A DNA stretch of 41,885 nucleotides from positions 1 to 41,885 of the IMG/VR virus record IMGVR_UViG_3300047300_000523. The stretch is one strand, 5' to 3'. Both the position numbers and the translations under genes were made by a program. Positions 17,068 to 23,989 of this stretch are shown piece by piece. This DNA comes from a virus. The notes beneath the pieces were generated by a model. The model was not told the DNA's origin, searched no databases, and saw nothing but the letters and a program-made list of their open reading frames with translations. Each line of letters begins with the position of its first letter. Position 1 is the stretch's first letter.

Positions 17068-18300
17068 ATGGCCGCGCCTTACGAAACACTTTCAAAAGAG
17101 GAAGCTAGTTCTTTTCTTTTTGGTGGACAACCACAAGCAGTTGCTCAACCAGAAGTTGTTGCAGAAGAAGCTCCTCGCAAGACTAAGCCTATTGCTCCCC
17201 CTGCAATGGGTAAGCCTACTGCAGGTGAATTGAATCCTGCTGCACTTGTTAATCAAGTTACACAAGCAAATAAAGCAGTTCAAACACAGACTCCTGCTCC
17301 ACAAGCACCTTCTGTTGTTGGCGCATTGATGGACCAGATTCTTAGCAATTGGCAACTTCCTGCTTTAGGTTTGGGTGGTTTGGCTGCCGCAGGTTATGCA
17401 GGATACAAAGCAGGTAAAGGTAGTGAAGGATTAAAGTCTCGGGACATTACTCAACGTATTGAACCTACGATGGATGGGTCAGACCTGTCTAAGCCTACGC
17501 CTACTGCAGTACCTGTTCCTAAAGACGAGCCACAGACTAAGTTTGCCAAAGACTTTGAGATTAAGTATGGCGTTCCATTGGCCAAGGCTGAAGAAATCAG
17601 TGGTGGCAAAATTACTAAGCAATGGGAAGCAGACATTGTTGGTAACGCTATCAAGAATCAGTTGCCAATCACAGTTAAAAAAGAAGCTCCTGTTATTACA
17701 ACAACAGCGACTACTGAACCTGCAAAGATGACTGCGGTTGTGCCTACTGAGGCCCCTGCCCCTGCTACTACTGCACCAGTTACTCCTACTGAAAAACCTG
17801 TATCTAAAGCTAAGAAACCTATTGATCCAACTGAAGCAGGTTTGACAAAAGAGCAGATTGGCATGAAGCGTTATTTGGAAAGCTTCTATGGTGGCGGTGA
17901 AGTTGGTGCTAAAACTTATGGCCAAGTTGGTGATATTCTTGGCTATCGTCCTGCATTTGAACCAGGTAAGGGCGGTGGTTTAAAGCCTGAAGAGAATGCA
18001 GTTATCAAAGGTTACCGCAAGGAAAACATTGAAGGTCCTAAAGTTAACCTTGATAAAGACATGAAGAGAGCATTGAAGACAGGTGCAGGTTTAGCCGCTT
18101 TGATGGCCATACCTGGCTTTGCAGATGCCGCTCAAAAGAAAGATTATGGTCGCATGGCCGATTTGGCTAGTGACTTTGTTGTGCCTCCTTTTGCTGGCTC
18201 AACCGAGTTAGGTGTTTCAACCCTTGGTGAAAAGCAATTGAAAGCCTTTGAGAATGCTCAAAAGTTAGGCAGTCCTTATCGTTCTGTTCCACCGAGGTAA
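17068..18300 (+). CDS. Putative internal virion protein with one membrane-like segment
   Basis: A 410-residue protein. It has Pro/Ala/Thr-rich disordered stretches (about 25-85 and 205-255) on either side of a Gly/Ala-rich hydrophobic helix at about 92-112 (LPALGLGGLAAAGYAGYKAG), which could enter a membrane. A second apolar patch lies near 345-360 (TGAGLAALMAIPGFADAAQ). Such features fit a phage protein that is ejected into the host envelope, but no homologue is recognised. Start four bases after the previous stop. Confidence 0.5.
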   Translation: MAAPYETLSKEEASSFLFGGQPQAVAQPEVVAEEAPRKTKPIAPPAMGKPTAGELNPAALVNQVTQANKAVQTQTPAPQAPSVVGALMDQILSNWQLPALGLGGLAAAGYAGYKAGKGSEGLKSRDITQRIEPTMDGSDLSKPTPTAVPVPKDEPQTKFAKDFEIKYGVPLAKAEEISGGKITKQWEADIVGNAIKNQLPITVKKEAPVITTTATTEPAKMTAVVPTEAPAPATTAPVTPTEKPVSKAKKPIDPTEAGLTKEQIGMKRYLESFYGGGEVGAKTYGQVGDILGYRPAFEPGKGGGLKPEENAVIKGYRKENIEGPKVNLDKDMKRALKTGAGLAALMAIPGFADAAQKKDYGRMADLASDFVVPPFAGSTELGVSTLGEKQLKAFENAQKLGSPYRSVPPR

Positions 18301-18302
18301 AT

Positions 18303-18530
18303 ATGTCTGAAGTATCACACGAGCAAATTTACGAGCGCCTTATCAAGGTCGAAGAAAAAGTCGATAGCATTGATAAGAACACCAAAGGCTTGGTAGAAGC
18401 AATTGATGCCGCTCAAGGCGCAGTCAAAGTGCTTGGATGGATTGCCTCTGCCGCCAAACCTTTGTTATGGTTTGCTGCCGCAATTACCGCTATTGGTGTT
18501 GCTTGGCAAAACTTTAAATCTCATTTATAG
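18303..18530 (+). CDS. Small membrane protein, holin or XhlA-like candidate
   Basis: A 75-residue protein. The first 40 residues form an amphipathic coiled coil (QIYERLIKVEEKVDSIDKNT). One transmembrane segment lies at about 48-68 (KPLLWFAAAITAIGVAWQNF). The order of N-terminal coiled coil and C-terminal membrane helix is that of XhlA-type haemolysin/holin proteins. It is separated from the endolysin by about 2.8 kb, so the two-pass protein at 20426 is a rival holin. Confidence 0.6.
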   Translation: MSEVSHEQIYERLIKVEEKVDSIDKNTKGLVEAIDAAQGAVKVLGWIASAAKPLLWFAAAITAIGVAWQNFKSHL

Positions 18531-18538
18531 GAGACATT

Positions 18539-18577
18539 ATGGCTACTAAACCTGGCTTGTATGCCAATAAGGTATAA
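18539..18577 (+). pseudogene. 5' remnant of a conserved small gene, cut off by an HNH gene
   Basis: AGGAGA is followed by an ATG and 12 codons reading MATKPGLYANKV, then a stop. The intact small gene downstream (19074) reads MKKKGLYDAIHAKQER, so both begin with the same K-x-GLY block. The natural 5' end seems to have been left here when the HNH gene at 18580 came in. Its AAGG (18569-18572) now serves as Shine-Dalgarno for the HNH gene. Confidence 0.65.
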
Positions 18578-18579
18578 CA

Positions 18580-19077
18580 ATGAAAACTTGTTTTAAATGT
18601 AAAACTGAAAAAAGCTATGATCTTTTTTTCTTACATGGTCAAACAGTTGATGGATACCATAGTTGGTGTAAAAGTTGTTGCAAGCATGGCAATCAACAAT
18701 CTAGAAATAAAATTAATTCAACAATTCAAGGTAGAGCAAAAATCTTTTTACAAAATGCACAAAAAAGTGCAATAAAAAGAAATCAAGAATTTTGTTTAAC
18801 AATAGATGACATTGTTAAATGTTGGGTTGATCAATCAGAAATATGTGCATATAGTGGTAGAAAAATGACTTTAGAAGCTGCAAAATTAAATACAGTTTCT
18901 ATTGAGCGCATAAATAGCAACATTGGATACACTCCTGAAAACACAATTTTGGTATGCCAATCAATAAATAGAATGAAGTCAGATTTTGACTTAAATGATT
19001 TTTTTGATTTGTGTAAAGATGTTGCTAAGTTTTTAGGTGATGAAAATCTAAATATTAATGTTGGAGCATACAAATGA
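18580..19077 (+). CDS. HNH homing endonuclease, inserted in a small gene
   Basis: A 165-residue protein. The N-terminus CFKCKTEK...WCKSCCKHG is a likely zinc-binding knuckle pair. The C-terminal half, ICAYSGRKM followed by VSIERINSNIGYTPENTILV and then QSINRMKSDF, is the HNH fold of phage homing enzymes: a CxxxG-type knuckle, then S-x-E/D-R, then a Y-x-x-x-N-x-x-x-V strand and helix. The gene is much richer in A and T than the neighbours, a sign of recent transfer. The stop overlaps the ATG of the next gene (ATGA). It separates a 12-codon remnant from the functional copy of the small gene. Confidence 0.85.
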   Translation: MKTCFKCKTEKSYDLFFLHGQTVDGYHSWCKSCCKHGNQQSRNKINSTIQGRAKIFLQNAQKSAIKRNQEFCLTIDDIVKCWVDQSEICAYSGRKMTLEAAKLNTVSIERINSNIGYTPENTILVCQSINRMKSDFDLNDFFDLCKDVAKFLGDENLNINVGAYK

Positions 19078-19226
19078 AAAAAAAAGGTTTATATGATGCG
19101 ATCCATGCAAAGCAAGAACGTATCAAAAATGGCTCTAAAGAAAAAATGAGAAAGCCTGGCACTAAGGGCGCACCTACTGCCAAAGCATTTAAGCAGTCAG
19201 CCAAGACTGCCAAAAAGGGTTACTGA
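19074..19226 (+). CDS. Conserved small basic phage protein, restarted after the HNH gene
   Basis: A 50-residue basic protein, MKKKGLYDAIHAKQERIKNG followed by SKEKMRKPGTKGAPTAKAF. The GLYxxIHAKxxRI...KMRKPGxKGAPT pattern is common in small proteins of podoviruses in this position. The start codon overlaps the stop of the HNH gene. The first codons duplicate those of the remnant at 18539. It is rich in Lys and may bind nucleic acid, but its role is unknown. Confidence 0.75.
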   Translation: MKKKGLYDAIHAKQERIKNGSKEKMRKPGTKGAPTAKAFKQSAKTAKKGY

Positions 19227-19516
19227 TGAAGTCCCCCGCATGGCAACGATCTGAAGGCAAGAATCCCAAAGGTGGATTGAATGCCAAGGGTAGGGCTAGT
19301 GCCAAGACTCAAGGCATGAACCTGAAAGCACCAGTAAAGTCTGGAGACAATCCTAGACGAGCTAGTTTCTTGGCTCGTATGGGCAACATGGCAGGTCCTG
19401 AATACAAAGATGGAAAGCCAACTCGTTTGCTATTGTCATTGAAAGCTTGGGGTGCATCTTCCAAAGCTGATGCAAAAGCAAAGGCGAAGTCTATTTCAGC
19501 AAGAAATAAAAAATGA
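19226..19516 (+). CDS. Conserved small basic protein, DUF6321-like
   Basis: A 96-residue, strongly basic protein. The blocks SPAWQRSEGKNPKGGLNAKG and RRASFLARMGNM form a motif I know from many phages (DUF6321-like; function unknown). Its start overlaps the previous stop (TGATG). The C-terminal half is a charged Ala/Lys helix. Confidence 0.75.
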   Translation: MKSPAWQRSEGKNPKGGLNAKGRASAKTQGMNLKAPVKSGDNPRRASFLARMGNMAGPEYKDGKPTRLLLSLKAWGASSKADAKAKAKSISARNKK

Positions 19517-19608
19517 AAGATTCCGTTGTCATATTGGCAGCGGTTTCTCTTTTGTTACTTGTCCTGTGGACAGTTTATGTAATGGCATGGCATTGGAATG
19601 TTATATAA
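19513..19608 (+). CDS. 31-residue membrane peptide
   Basis: MKDSVVILAAVSLLLLVLWT then VYVMAWHWNVI: one transmembrane helix with few flanking residues. The start overlaps the previous stop (ATGA), which supports translation. Role unknown; a lysis or envelope helper is possible given the location. Confidence 0.5.
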   Translation: MKDSVVILAAVSLLLLVLWTVYVMAWHWNVI

Positions 19609-19622
19609 ACTGAGGACGAATC

Positions 19623-19904
19623 ATGATTCTTGATCCAATGGACGCACTGAATGGCCTACAAAGCGCCATCAGTATGGTCAAAAAGGCTAGTAAAGTAGCC
19701 AACGATTTAGGCAGTCTTGCCCCAATGCTTGGCAAGATGTTTGACGCTAAGAGTCAAGCAACCAAGGCTCTGATCCAAGCCAAGAGTAAAAAAGGTTCTA
19801 ACATGGGAGCCGCTCTTCAGATTGAGATGGCTCTTGAGCAAGCCCGTGCATTTGAGGAAGAGTTGAAAATGCTCTTCATGCAGACTGGCAAGATCGATGT
19901 CTGA
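19623..19904 (+). CDS. Helical protein, probably the first half of a gene split by TGA
   Basis: A 93-residue helical protein (MILDPMDALNGLQSAISMVK...), ending QTGKIDV and TGA. The frame stays open without another stop from the TGA to 20117, and includes NKIKARQAE and then the ORF starting at 19932. Reading the TGA as Trp would give one 164-residue protein with a C-terminal membrane segment. GAGGACGAATC lies ahead of the ATG. See the next entry and findings. Confidence 0.65.
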   Translation: MILDPMDALNGLQSAISMVKKASKVANDLGSLAPMLGKMFDAKSQATKALIQAKSKKGSNMGAALQIEMALEQARAFEEELKMLFMQTGKIDV

Positions 19905-19931
19905 AACAAGATTAAGGCTCGTCAAGCAGAG

Positions 19932-20117
19932 ATGGATCGGGATGATGCCAAAGAAATGGCTGCTTTAAAAGCTGAAGAAAAGCGTTTGAAGGCTGAACAA
20001 GAAGAGCAAATGGCTTGGTTGATTGGCGGTCTTGCAGTTGTTGCCCTTCTTGCTTTTATTGCTTTTGCTGCAACTGAATTGCGAGATTTGTGTGCCCACG
20101 GAAGGTGTGGTCGGTGA
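19932..20117 (+). CDS. Coiled coil plus membrane segment; second half of the TGA-split gene
   Basis: 61 residues: a highly charged helix (KEMAALKAEEKRLKAEQEEQ), one transmembrane segment (WLIGGLAVVALLAFIAFAAT) and a Cys-containing tail. It is in the same frame as the ORF ending at 19904. The ATG has no well-spaced Shine-Dalgarno (GCAGAG touches it), so independent translation would be poor. It may be made by stop readthrough or reinitiation, or may be a broken gene. Confidence 0.5.
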   Translation: MDRDDAKEMAALKAEEKRLKAEQEEQMAWLIGGLAVVALLAFIAFAATELRDLCAHGRCGR

Positions 20118-20231
20118 ATGAATACCAGAAGCAATTCAACCTATTTTGCAGGGTTGTTTGCTATTTGTGTGCTGCCTGGTGGTTTCTTGGGTTTCTGCGG
20201 TTCTTACCCAACGATTTGTCTGACAAAATAG
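20118..20231 (+). CDS. 37-residue hydrophobic peptide
   Basis: ATG directly after the previous stop (TGAATG) opens MNTRSNSTYFAGLFAICVLP followed by GGFLGFCGSYPTICLTK. It looks like one short membrane helix with Cys and Gly. No homologue recognised; it may be spurious. Confidence 0.35.
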   Translation: MNTRSNSTYFAGLFAICVLPGGFLGFCGSYPTICLTK

Positions 20232-20259
20232 TAAAGTTATTGCTTGGAAAGGTTGGGTT

Positions 20260-20457
20260 ATGAGGTACTTGCTACTGGTCCTATTGTTAACGGGATGTAA
20301 GGATGTTTACAGGTATCCTTGTCAAAATCCTGATAACTTCTACAAGCCTGAATGTCAAAAGCCCAAATGTCTGTTTACTCAGATGTGTCCTGAATACCTT
20401 GTAGCACCCATACTGGAGAAGAAAATTGAACCAGAACCCAAAGCTGACACCAAGTGA
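20260..20457 (+). CDS. Small lipoprotein
   Basis: A 65-residue protein. MRYLLLVLLLTGC is a signal sequence with lipobox LLTGC, so Cys13 would be acylated. The mature part has paired Cys and Pro/Lys-rich segments (YPCQNPDNFYKPECQKPKC). It sits in the lysis region but is not the Rz1 partner, which lies within Rz at 21131. It might alter the envelope or block superinfection (inference). Confidence 0.65.
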   Translation: MRYLLLVLLLTGCKDVYRYPCQNPDNFYKPECQKPKCLFTQMCPEYLVAPILEKKIEPEPKADTK

Positions 20458-20929
20458 CATTGAGGTAAGAATTTGGGGATTTGTGGTTGTGGTGGTAACC
20501 CTGATCCTTTGTTTTATTGTTGTTGCCCTGCTTTATTCTGTCACTTTTGTGACTCAGCCTATCAAGTCAATGGCTCCAATTGACCAGGCATACACCAAGA
20601 TGCTGAACGACATCGTTCTATTGATCGTTGGTGGCATTGGTGGGGTGATGACTAAGCGTGTTGTTTCATCGGCCACAAACGCATTTACACCGCCTACACA
20701 AACATATCCACAAGGTGGCAACGCAAGTCCATGCCCACAAGTACAAGCTTTTTACGGTGCATCACCAGTAATTGCTGGTCAACCCTTTGGACAGATGCCT
20801 GTATGGGTAAATCCTGCTTTGGACGAGTCTTGGACACCTGGACCACCTCCCGTAACGCCACCCGATCATGAACATCCCGAACGTGAGGATATTGCGCTAG
20901 AGCGTTCACTCGCAAGGAATGAGACATGA
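20426..20929 (+). CDS. Two-pass membrane protein, holin candidate
   Basis: A 167-residue protein. Transmembrane segments lie at about 16-40 (IWGFVVVVVTLILCFIVVAL) and 62-78 (IVLLIVGGIGGVMTKRV). The C-terminal 85 residues are soluble and Pro-rich, ending in a charged tail. The start is TTG at 20426, within the lipoprotein gene, with GGAGA about 8 bases before it. It lies immediately before Rz/Rz1 and the endolysin, where holins are usual, but the long tail is unusual for one. Role unproven. Confidence 0.55.
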   Translation: MNQNPKLTPSDIEVRIWGFVVVVVTLILCFIVVALLYSVTFVTQPIKSMAPIDQAYTKMLNDIVLLIVGGIGGVMTKRVVSSATNAFTPPTQTYPQGGNASPCPQVQAFYGASPVIAGQPFGQMPVWVNPALDESWTPGPPPVTPPDHEHPEREDIALERSLARNET

Positions 20930-21393
20930 GCTTACTAAATCCTTATGTAATCCTTGGCGCTATCGTTACTGCCATCAGTGTGTACTTCTTTGGCCACCAT
21001 GCGGGTTGGGCAGACAGGGACGCTGAGATGCAGTCTGAGATTGCTTTAAAGAATGAGCAGTCCAGAGCAACCGAACAGAAGCTCAATCAGCAGATTAACG
21101 AAACATCAACCAAACTGCAAGAGGCCAACAATGCTGTCACTAAGAAACAAACTGACATTAATGCTCTTATTCGTGCTGGCAGGGTGCGCCTCCCCGCCTC
21201 CGGTTGTGTACAAACCACCGCAAGTGCCACCGCTACCACCGGAGATAGCAAAGAAGCGGGAAGCGAATCTGACAGAGCAACTCTTGAAGCTATTGCAGCC
21301 ATCGCAGCAGAAGGAGACAGGGCCATCAACCAACTCAACGCCTGTATCGATGCCTACAACCAAGTGAGGGAGCAGTTAAATGGTAACCGCTGA
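20926..21393 (+). CDS. Rz: i-spanin Rz
   Basis: A 155-residue protein with an N-terminal membrane anchor (about 8-25, VILGAIVTAISVYFFGHHAG) and a long periplasmic coiled coil (30-85). This is the inner-membrane spanin layout. A lipoprotein gene (Rz1) lies within it in another frame, as in lambda. With Rz1 it bridges the envelope and fuses inner and outer membranes in the last step of lysis. It starts 4 bases inside the previous gene and overlaps the endolysin start. Confidence 0.85.
   Translation: MSLLNPYVILGAIVTAISVYFFGHHAGWADRDAEMQSEIALKNEQSRATEQKLNQQINETSTKLQEANNAVTKKQTDINALIRAGRVRLPASGCVQTTASATATTGDSKEAGSESDRATLEAIAAIAAEGDRAINQLNACIDAYNQVREQLNGNR
21131..21367 (+). CDS. Rz1: o-spanin Rz1, embedded in Rz
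   Basis: A 78-residue outer-membrane lipoprotein, wholly inside Rz in another frame. MLSLRNKLTLMLLFVLAGC has the lipobox LAGC. It is followed by a Pro-rich part (SPPPVVYKPPQVPPLPPEIA) typical of Rz1. The ATG at 21131 is chosen since it sits directly before the signal sequence; the longer frame from 21053 would hide it. Confidence 0.85.
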   Translation: MLSLRNKLTLMLLFVLAGCASPPPVVYKPPQVPPLPPEIAKKREANLTEQLLKLLQPSQQKETGPSTNSTPVSMPTTK

Positions 21394-21976
21394 ACAACTA
21401 GCCAAGCTTCACATTGGTCCTGAATGGGTGGATGCCTTGAACGAGACATTCCAAAGGTTTGAGATTAATACGCCACGCCAAAGAGCAGGATTTATTGGCC
21501 AATGTGGCCATGAATGTGGCCAGTTTAAGGTCTTAGAAGAGAACTTGAACTATCGAGCAGAGACATTGATGAAGTTATGGCCAAAGCGGTTTGATGCCGC
21601 CAAAGCACAAGCTTGCGCCCGTAATCCTAAGTTAATTGCCAATACAGTTTACTCAGGTCGAATGGGTAACAGGGACGAAGCTTCAGGTGATGGCTATCGT
21701 TTTAGGGGTCGTGGTTGCATACAACTGACAGGTTCAGACAATTATTTTCATGCAGGAAAAGCATTAGGTGTTGATTTCTGGTCTAATCCGGATTTAGTGG
21801 CCACTCCGAAGTATGCTGCATTAACTGCGGGGTGGTTTTGGTCTACTCATAATTGCAATCAGTTAGCTGAAAGCGCAAATTGGGCAGGTCTTACAAAGAA
21901 GATTAATGGTGGAACTATTGGGTTGCAAGACCGAATTTCCCATATTGAAAAAGCTTTGGGAGTTTTAAATGGCTAA
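21380..21976 (+). CDS. Endolysin, glycoside hydrolase family 19
   Basis: A 198-residue muralytic enzyme of the GH19 (chitinase-like) family, which cuts the glycan strand of peptidoglycan. The FIGQCGHECGQFKVLEENLN motif holds the likely catalytic Glu pair (E45 in HE and E54 in EENLNY). YRFRGRGCIQLTGSDNY is the conserved substrate-cleft block, and GWFWSTHNCNQLAE follows the family pattern. No signal peptide is seen, so it should need a holin to reach the wall. It overlaps Rz upstream and the HExxH protein downstream. Confidence 0.9.
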   Translation: MVTAEQLAKLHIGPEWVDALNETFQRFEINTPRQRAGFIGQCGHECGQFKVLEENLNYRAETLMKLWPKRFDAAKAQACARNPKLIANTVYSGRMGNRDEASGDGYRFRGRGCIQLTGSDNYFHAGKALGVDFWSNPDLVATPKYAALTAGWFWSTHNCNQLAESANWAGLTKKINGGTIGLQDRISHIEKALGVLNG

Positions 21977-22343
21977 TATTCCGACCACTGAAGATGCCAA
22001 GATATTTCATCAAAGCGTCTTAAAGTGGCAGACAATATTAAGCCTTGGTGATTGGAGAATTGAGAAAGGGACTAAACCTGCAAAGCAAGCGATGGCTTCT
22101 GTTGAGTTTACGGATTCTGCCAGACTTGCTGTGTATCGTTTAGGTGATTTCGGTGCGGAGAAAATCACGCCAGCTAGTTTAGAAAAAACAGCATTGCATG
22201 AACTTCTGCACATTTTTTTGCACGATTTAATGATGGTGGCTACAGACCCCAAATCTTCCGATGAAGATATTGAAATGCAAGAGCATAGAGTCATTAATCT
22301 TTTAGAAAACTTGCTTACGAAGGATTCCAATGGGCGCACATAA
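21969..22343 (+). CDS. Small HExxH metallopeptidase-like protein
   Basis: A 124-residue protein with ALHELLHIFLHD near residue 75, the zinc-binding HExxH motif of metallopeptidases, with further His/Glu (EMQEHRVINLLENLL) that could supply a third ligand. The fold resembles small phage proteins of unknown role. It is coupled to the endolysin (start overlaps its end) and overlaps the next gene by 14 bases. Substrate not known; peptidase activity is an inference. Confidence 0.6.
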   Translation: MANIPTTEDAKIFHQSVLKWQTILSLGDWRIEKGTKPAKQAMASVEFTDSARLAVYRLGDFGAEKITPASLEKTALHELLHIFLHDLMMVATDPKSSDEDIEMQEHRVINLLENLLTKDSNGRT

Positions 22344-23316
22344 TCAAAGTTGCTCAGATGCTGAGTTTATAAAATTGTGGACTGAATTGCAGTCTGCATC
22401 AGCAGTTGGAAAGCATTTAGGAATTCATACTCGTGCAGTTTTCTTGCGTAGAAGATGGATTGAAGAACACTACAAAATTAAATTATCTTCAGCAGATATT
22501 CGTGCTGTTCATTACGAAAAAAAGCGCCAAAAGTCTTTCTCTCCATTAAAACAAATAGAGCTTGGAATAGAAGATGGCGTGGTTTTGGTGTTCTCTGATG
22601 CTCACTTCATACCTGGTCAACGCTCTACGGCCTTTAAAGGGCTTCTATGGGCCATACAAGAGTTCAAACCTAAGGCGGTGATATGTAATGGTGATGCGTT
22701 TGATGGTGCGTCTATATCTCGTTATGGCGCAACAGACCTTCCTCAAACTTCTGTCATTCAAGAACTAAAAGCTTGTCAGGCTATGCTTGGTGAGATTGAG
22801 GAAGCAGCCAAGGCAGAGCGTCATAATGTAAAGTTAGTTTTTACATTTGGCAATCACGATGATCGTTTTGCTACTAAGTTGGCTAACCATGCTCCTCAAT
22901 TTAAAGAGGTCCAAGGTTTTAAGTTGTCAGACCATATCCCTGATTGGGAGTTCTGTTGGGCTTGTTGGCCAACTCACAATGTTATTGTGAAGCATAGATT
23001 CAAGGGCGGTGTTCACGCCACACACAACAATACAGTCAATGCTGGTGTGTCTATTGTTACTGGCCATTTGCATTCGTTAAAAGTCACGCCATTTAGTGAT
23101 TACAACGGCAATCGATATGGTGTTGATACAGGGACACTGGCAGAACCAGATGGTCCACAGTTTACTTATGGTGAGTTAAACCCATCTAATCACAGGTCAG
23201 GCTTTGCAGTACTGACCTTTTTTAATGGGCAATTACTATGGCCTGAATTGGTCCACAAGTTTGATGAAGGACTGGTGGAGTTTCGAGGCGAAGTAATTGA
23301 TGTGAGCGAACTATGA
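22330..23316 (+). CDS. Calcineurin-like metallophosphoesterase
   Basis: A 328-residue protein. The N-terminal 70 residues are a helix-turn-helix-like helical domain (FIKLWTELQSASAVGKHLGI). Residues from about 80 hold the metallophosphoesterase motifs in order: SDAHF (D-x-H), GDAFDG (GD), FGNHDDR (GNHD), and GHLH near 240. These bind two metals. Known relatives cleave phosphodiesters or phosphomonoesters; the phage substrate cannot be told. The HTH-like front end suggests it may bind DNA. It is the last large gene of the late strand. Confidence 0.85.
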   Translation: MGAHNQSCSDAEFIKLWTELQSASAVGKHLGIHTRAVFLRRRWIEEHYKIKLSSADIRAVHYEKKRQKSFSPLKQIELGIEDGVVLVFSDAHFIPGQRSTAFKGLLWAIQEFKPKAVICNGDAFDGASISRYGATDLPQTSVIQELKACQAMLGEIEEAAKAERHNVKLVFTFGNHDDRFATKLANHAPQFKEVQGFKLSDHIPDWEFCWACWPTHNVIVKHRFKGGVHATHNNTVNAGVSIVTGHLHSLKVTPFSDYNGNRYGVDTGTLAEPDGPQFTYGELNPSNHRSGFAVLTFFNGQLLWPELVHKFDEGLVEFRGEVIDVSEL

Positions 23317-23456
23317 GTTCGTGGTTAATTATTCTCACAGGGGCGATATACGCCTACATAGCTGGTGAGCAGCTATTTAAAGATAACCCACACATGGCCA
23401 TTGTGTATGCAGGATACAGTTTTAGTAATGTGGGGCTTTACTTACTTGCTAAGTAG
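23313..23456 (+). CDS. 47-residue membrane peptide
   Basis: MSSWLIILTGAIYAYIAGEQ then LFKDNPHMAIVYAGYSFSNV and a short tail: two short hydrophobic helices. ATGA overlap with the metallophosphoesterase supports it. Last gene before the convergent junction. Similar small proteins occur in phages, with no known function. Confidence 0.6.
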   Translation: MSSWLIILTGAIYAYIAGEQLFKDNPHMAIVYAGYSFSNVGLYLLAK

Positions 23457-23468
23457 CTTATAAGCTAC
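23453..23468. terminator. Perfect palindrome at the convergent gene junction
   Basis: GTAGCTTATAAGCTAC is a perfect 16-base inverted repeat that includes the stop of the plus-strand gene and lies 6 bases from the end of the minus-strand gene. No U-tract follows on either strand, so it may act as a weak two-way terminator or an RNA 3' end stabiliser. Confidence 0.4.
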
Positions 23469-23474
23469 AAACCA

Positions 23475-23780
23475 TTAAGCTTCTTTTTGGAAGACACCAT
23501 TGGGCAAAAGAGTACCCCTACGATTCTTGATCTGATCGTATGCAACTTCCATACAGTCTACCAGATTGATATCTTGTAGTGCGCAATAATTAATTAAGCA
23601 AACCATCACATCGCCAACAGCGTCAACAACCGCTTCTTTGTCTTTTTTGATGGTGGCATCAGCTAACTCACCCATCTCTGAAACTGCTTTAAGCAATTGA
23701 GATTCTGGGTTGCTATTAGGAATAATCTTTCTGGCTTCAGACCATTGGATTATTTTTATTTCTATTTGAGCGTATGACAT
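23475..23780 (-). CDS. MazG-like nucleotide pyrophosphohydrolase
   Basis: A 101-residue all-helical protein. SEMGELADATIKKD (EMGEL, residues 36-40) and VVDAVGDVMVCLINYCALQD give the E-x-x-E...D-x-x-x-D metal-binding layout of MazG-like NTP pyrophosphohydrolases. In phages such enzymes are thought to alter nucleotide pools or lower ppGpp signals. It is the last gene of the minus block, with AGGACTAAAT ahead of its ATG. Confidence 0.75.
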   Translation of the reverse strand: MSYAQIEIKIIQWSEARKIIPNSNPESQLLKAVSEMGELADATIKKDKEAVVDAVGDVMVCLINYCALQDINLVDCMEVAYDQIKNRRGTLLPNGVFQKEA

Positions 23781-23782
23781 AT

Positions 23783-23989
23783 TTAGTCCTCTGAAAATGG
23801 GTCGCCAAATCTAGACATTATTCCAGTTTTGGTATTAAGGTAATCGCTGCCAATCTTTGTAATTAGCGTTCCATCATTGCCAACATAATCATTTCCAACT
23901 TTGGTAAAGACATCGCCATCTTGGTCAATCATCATGTTGTCGGTTTTTGTATAGACCTTGCCAGAAAATAAGTCCATCAAGATTTTCAT
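23783..23989 (-). CDS. Small protein with GNDY/GSDY repeats
   Basis: A 68-residue protein made of three loose beta repeats (VYTKTDNMMIDQDGD, FTKVGNDYVGNDGT, ITKIGSDYLNTKTG). The ATG at 23989 is chosen over 24001 because GGAGAA then sits 6 bases before it and the start overlaps the stop of the winged-helix gene (ATGA). Unknown function. Confidence 0.65.
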   Translation of the reverse strand: MKILMDLFSGKVYTKTDNMMIDQDGDVFTKVGNDYVGNDGTLITKIGSDYLNTKTGIMSRFGDPFSED

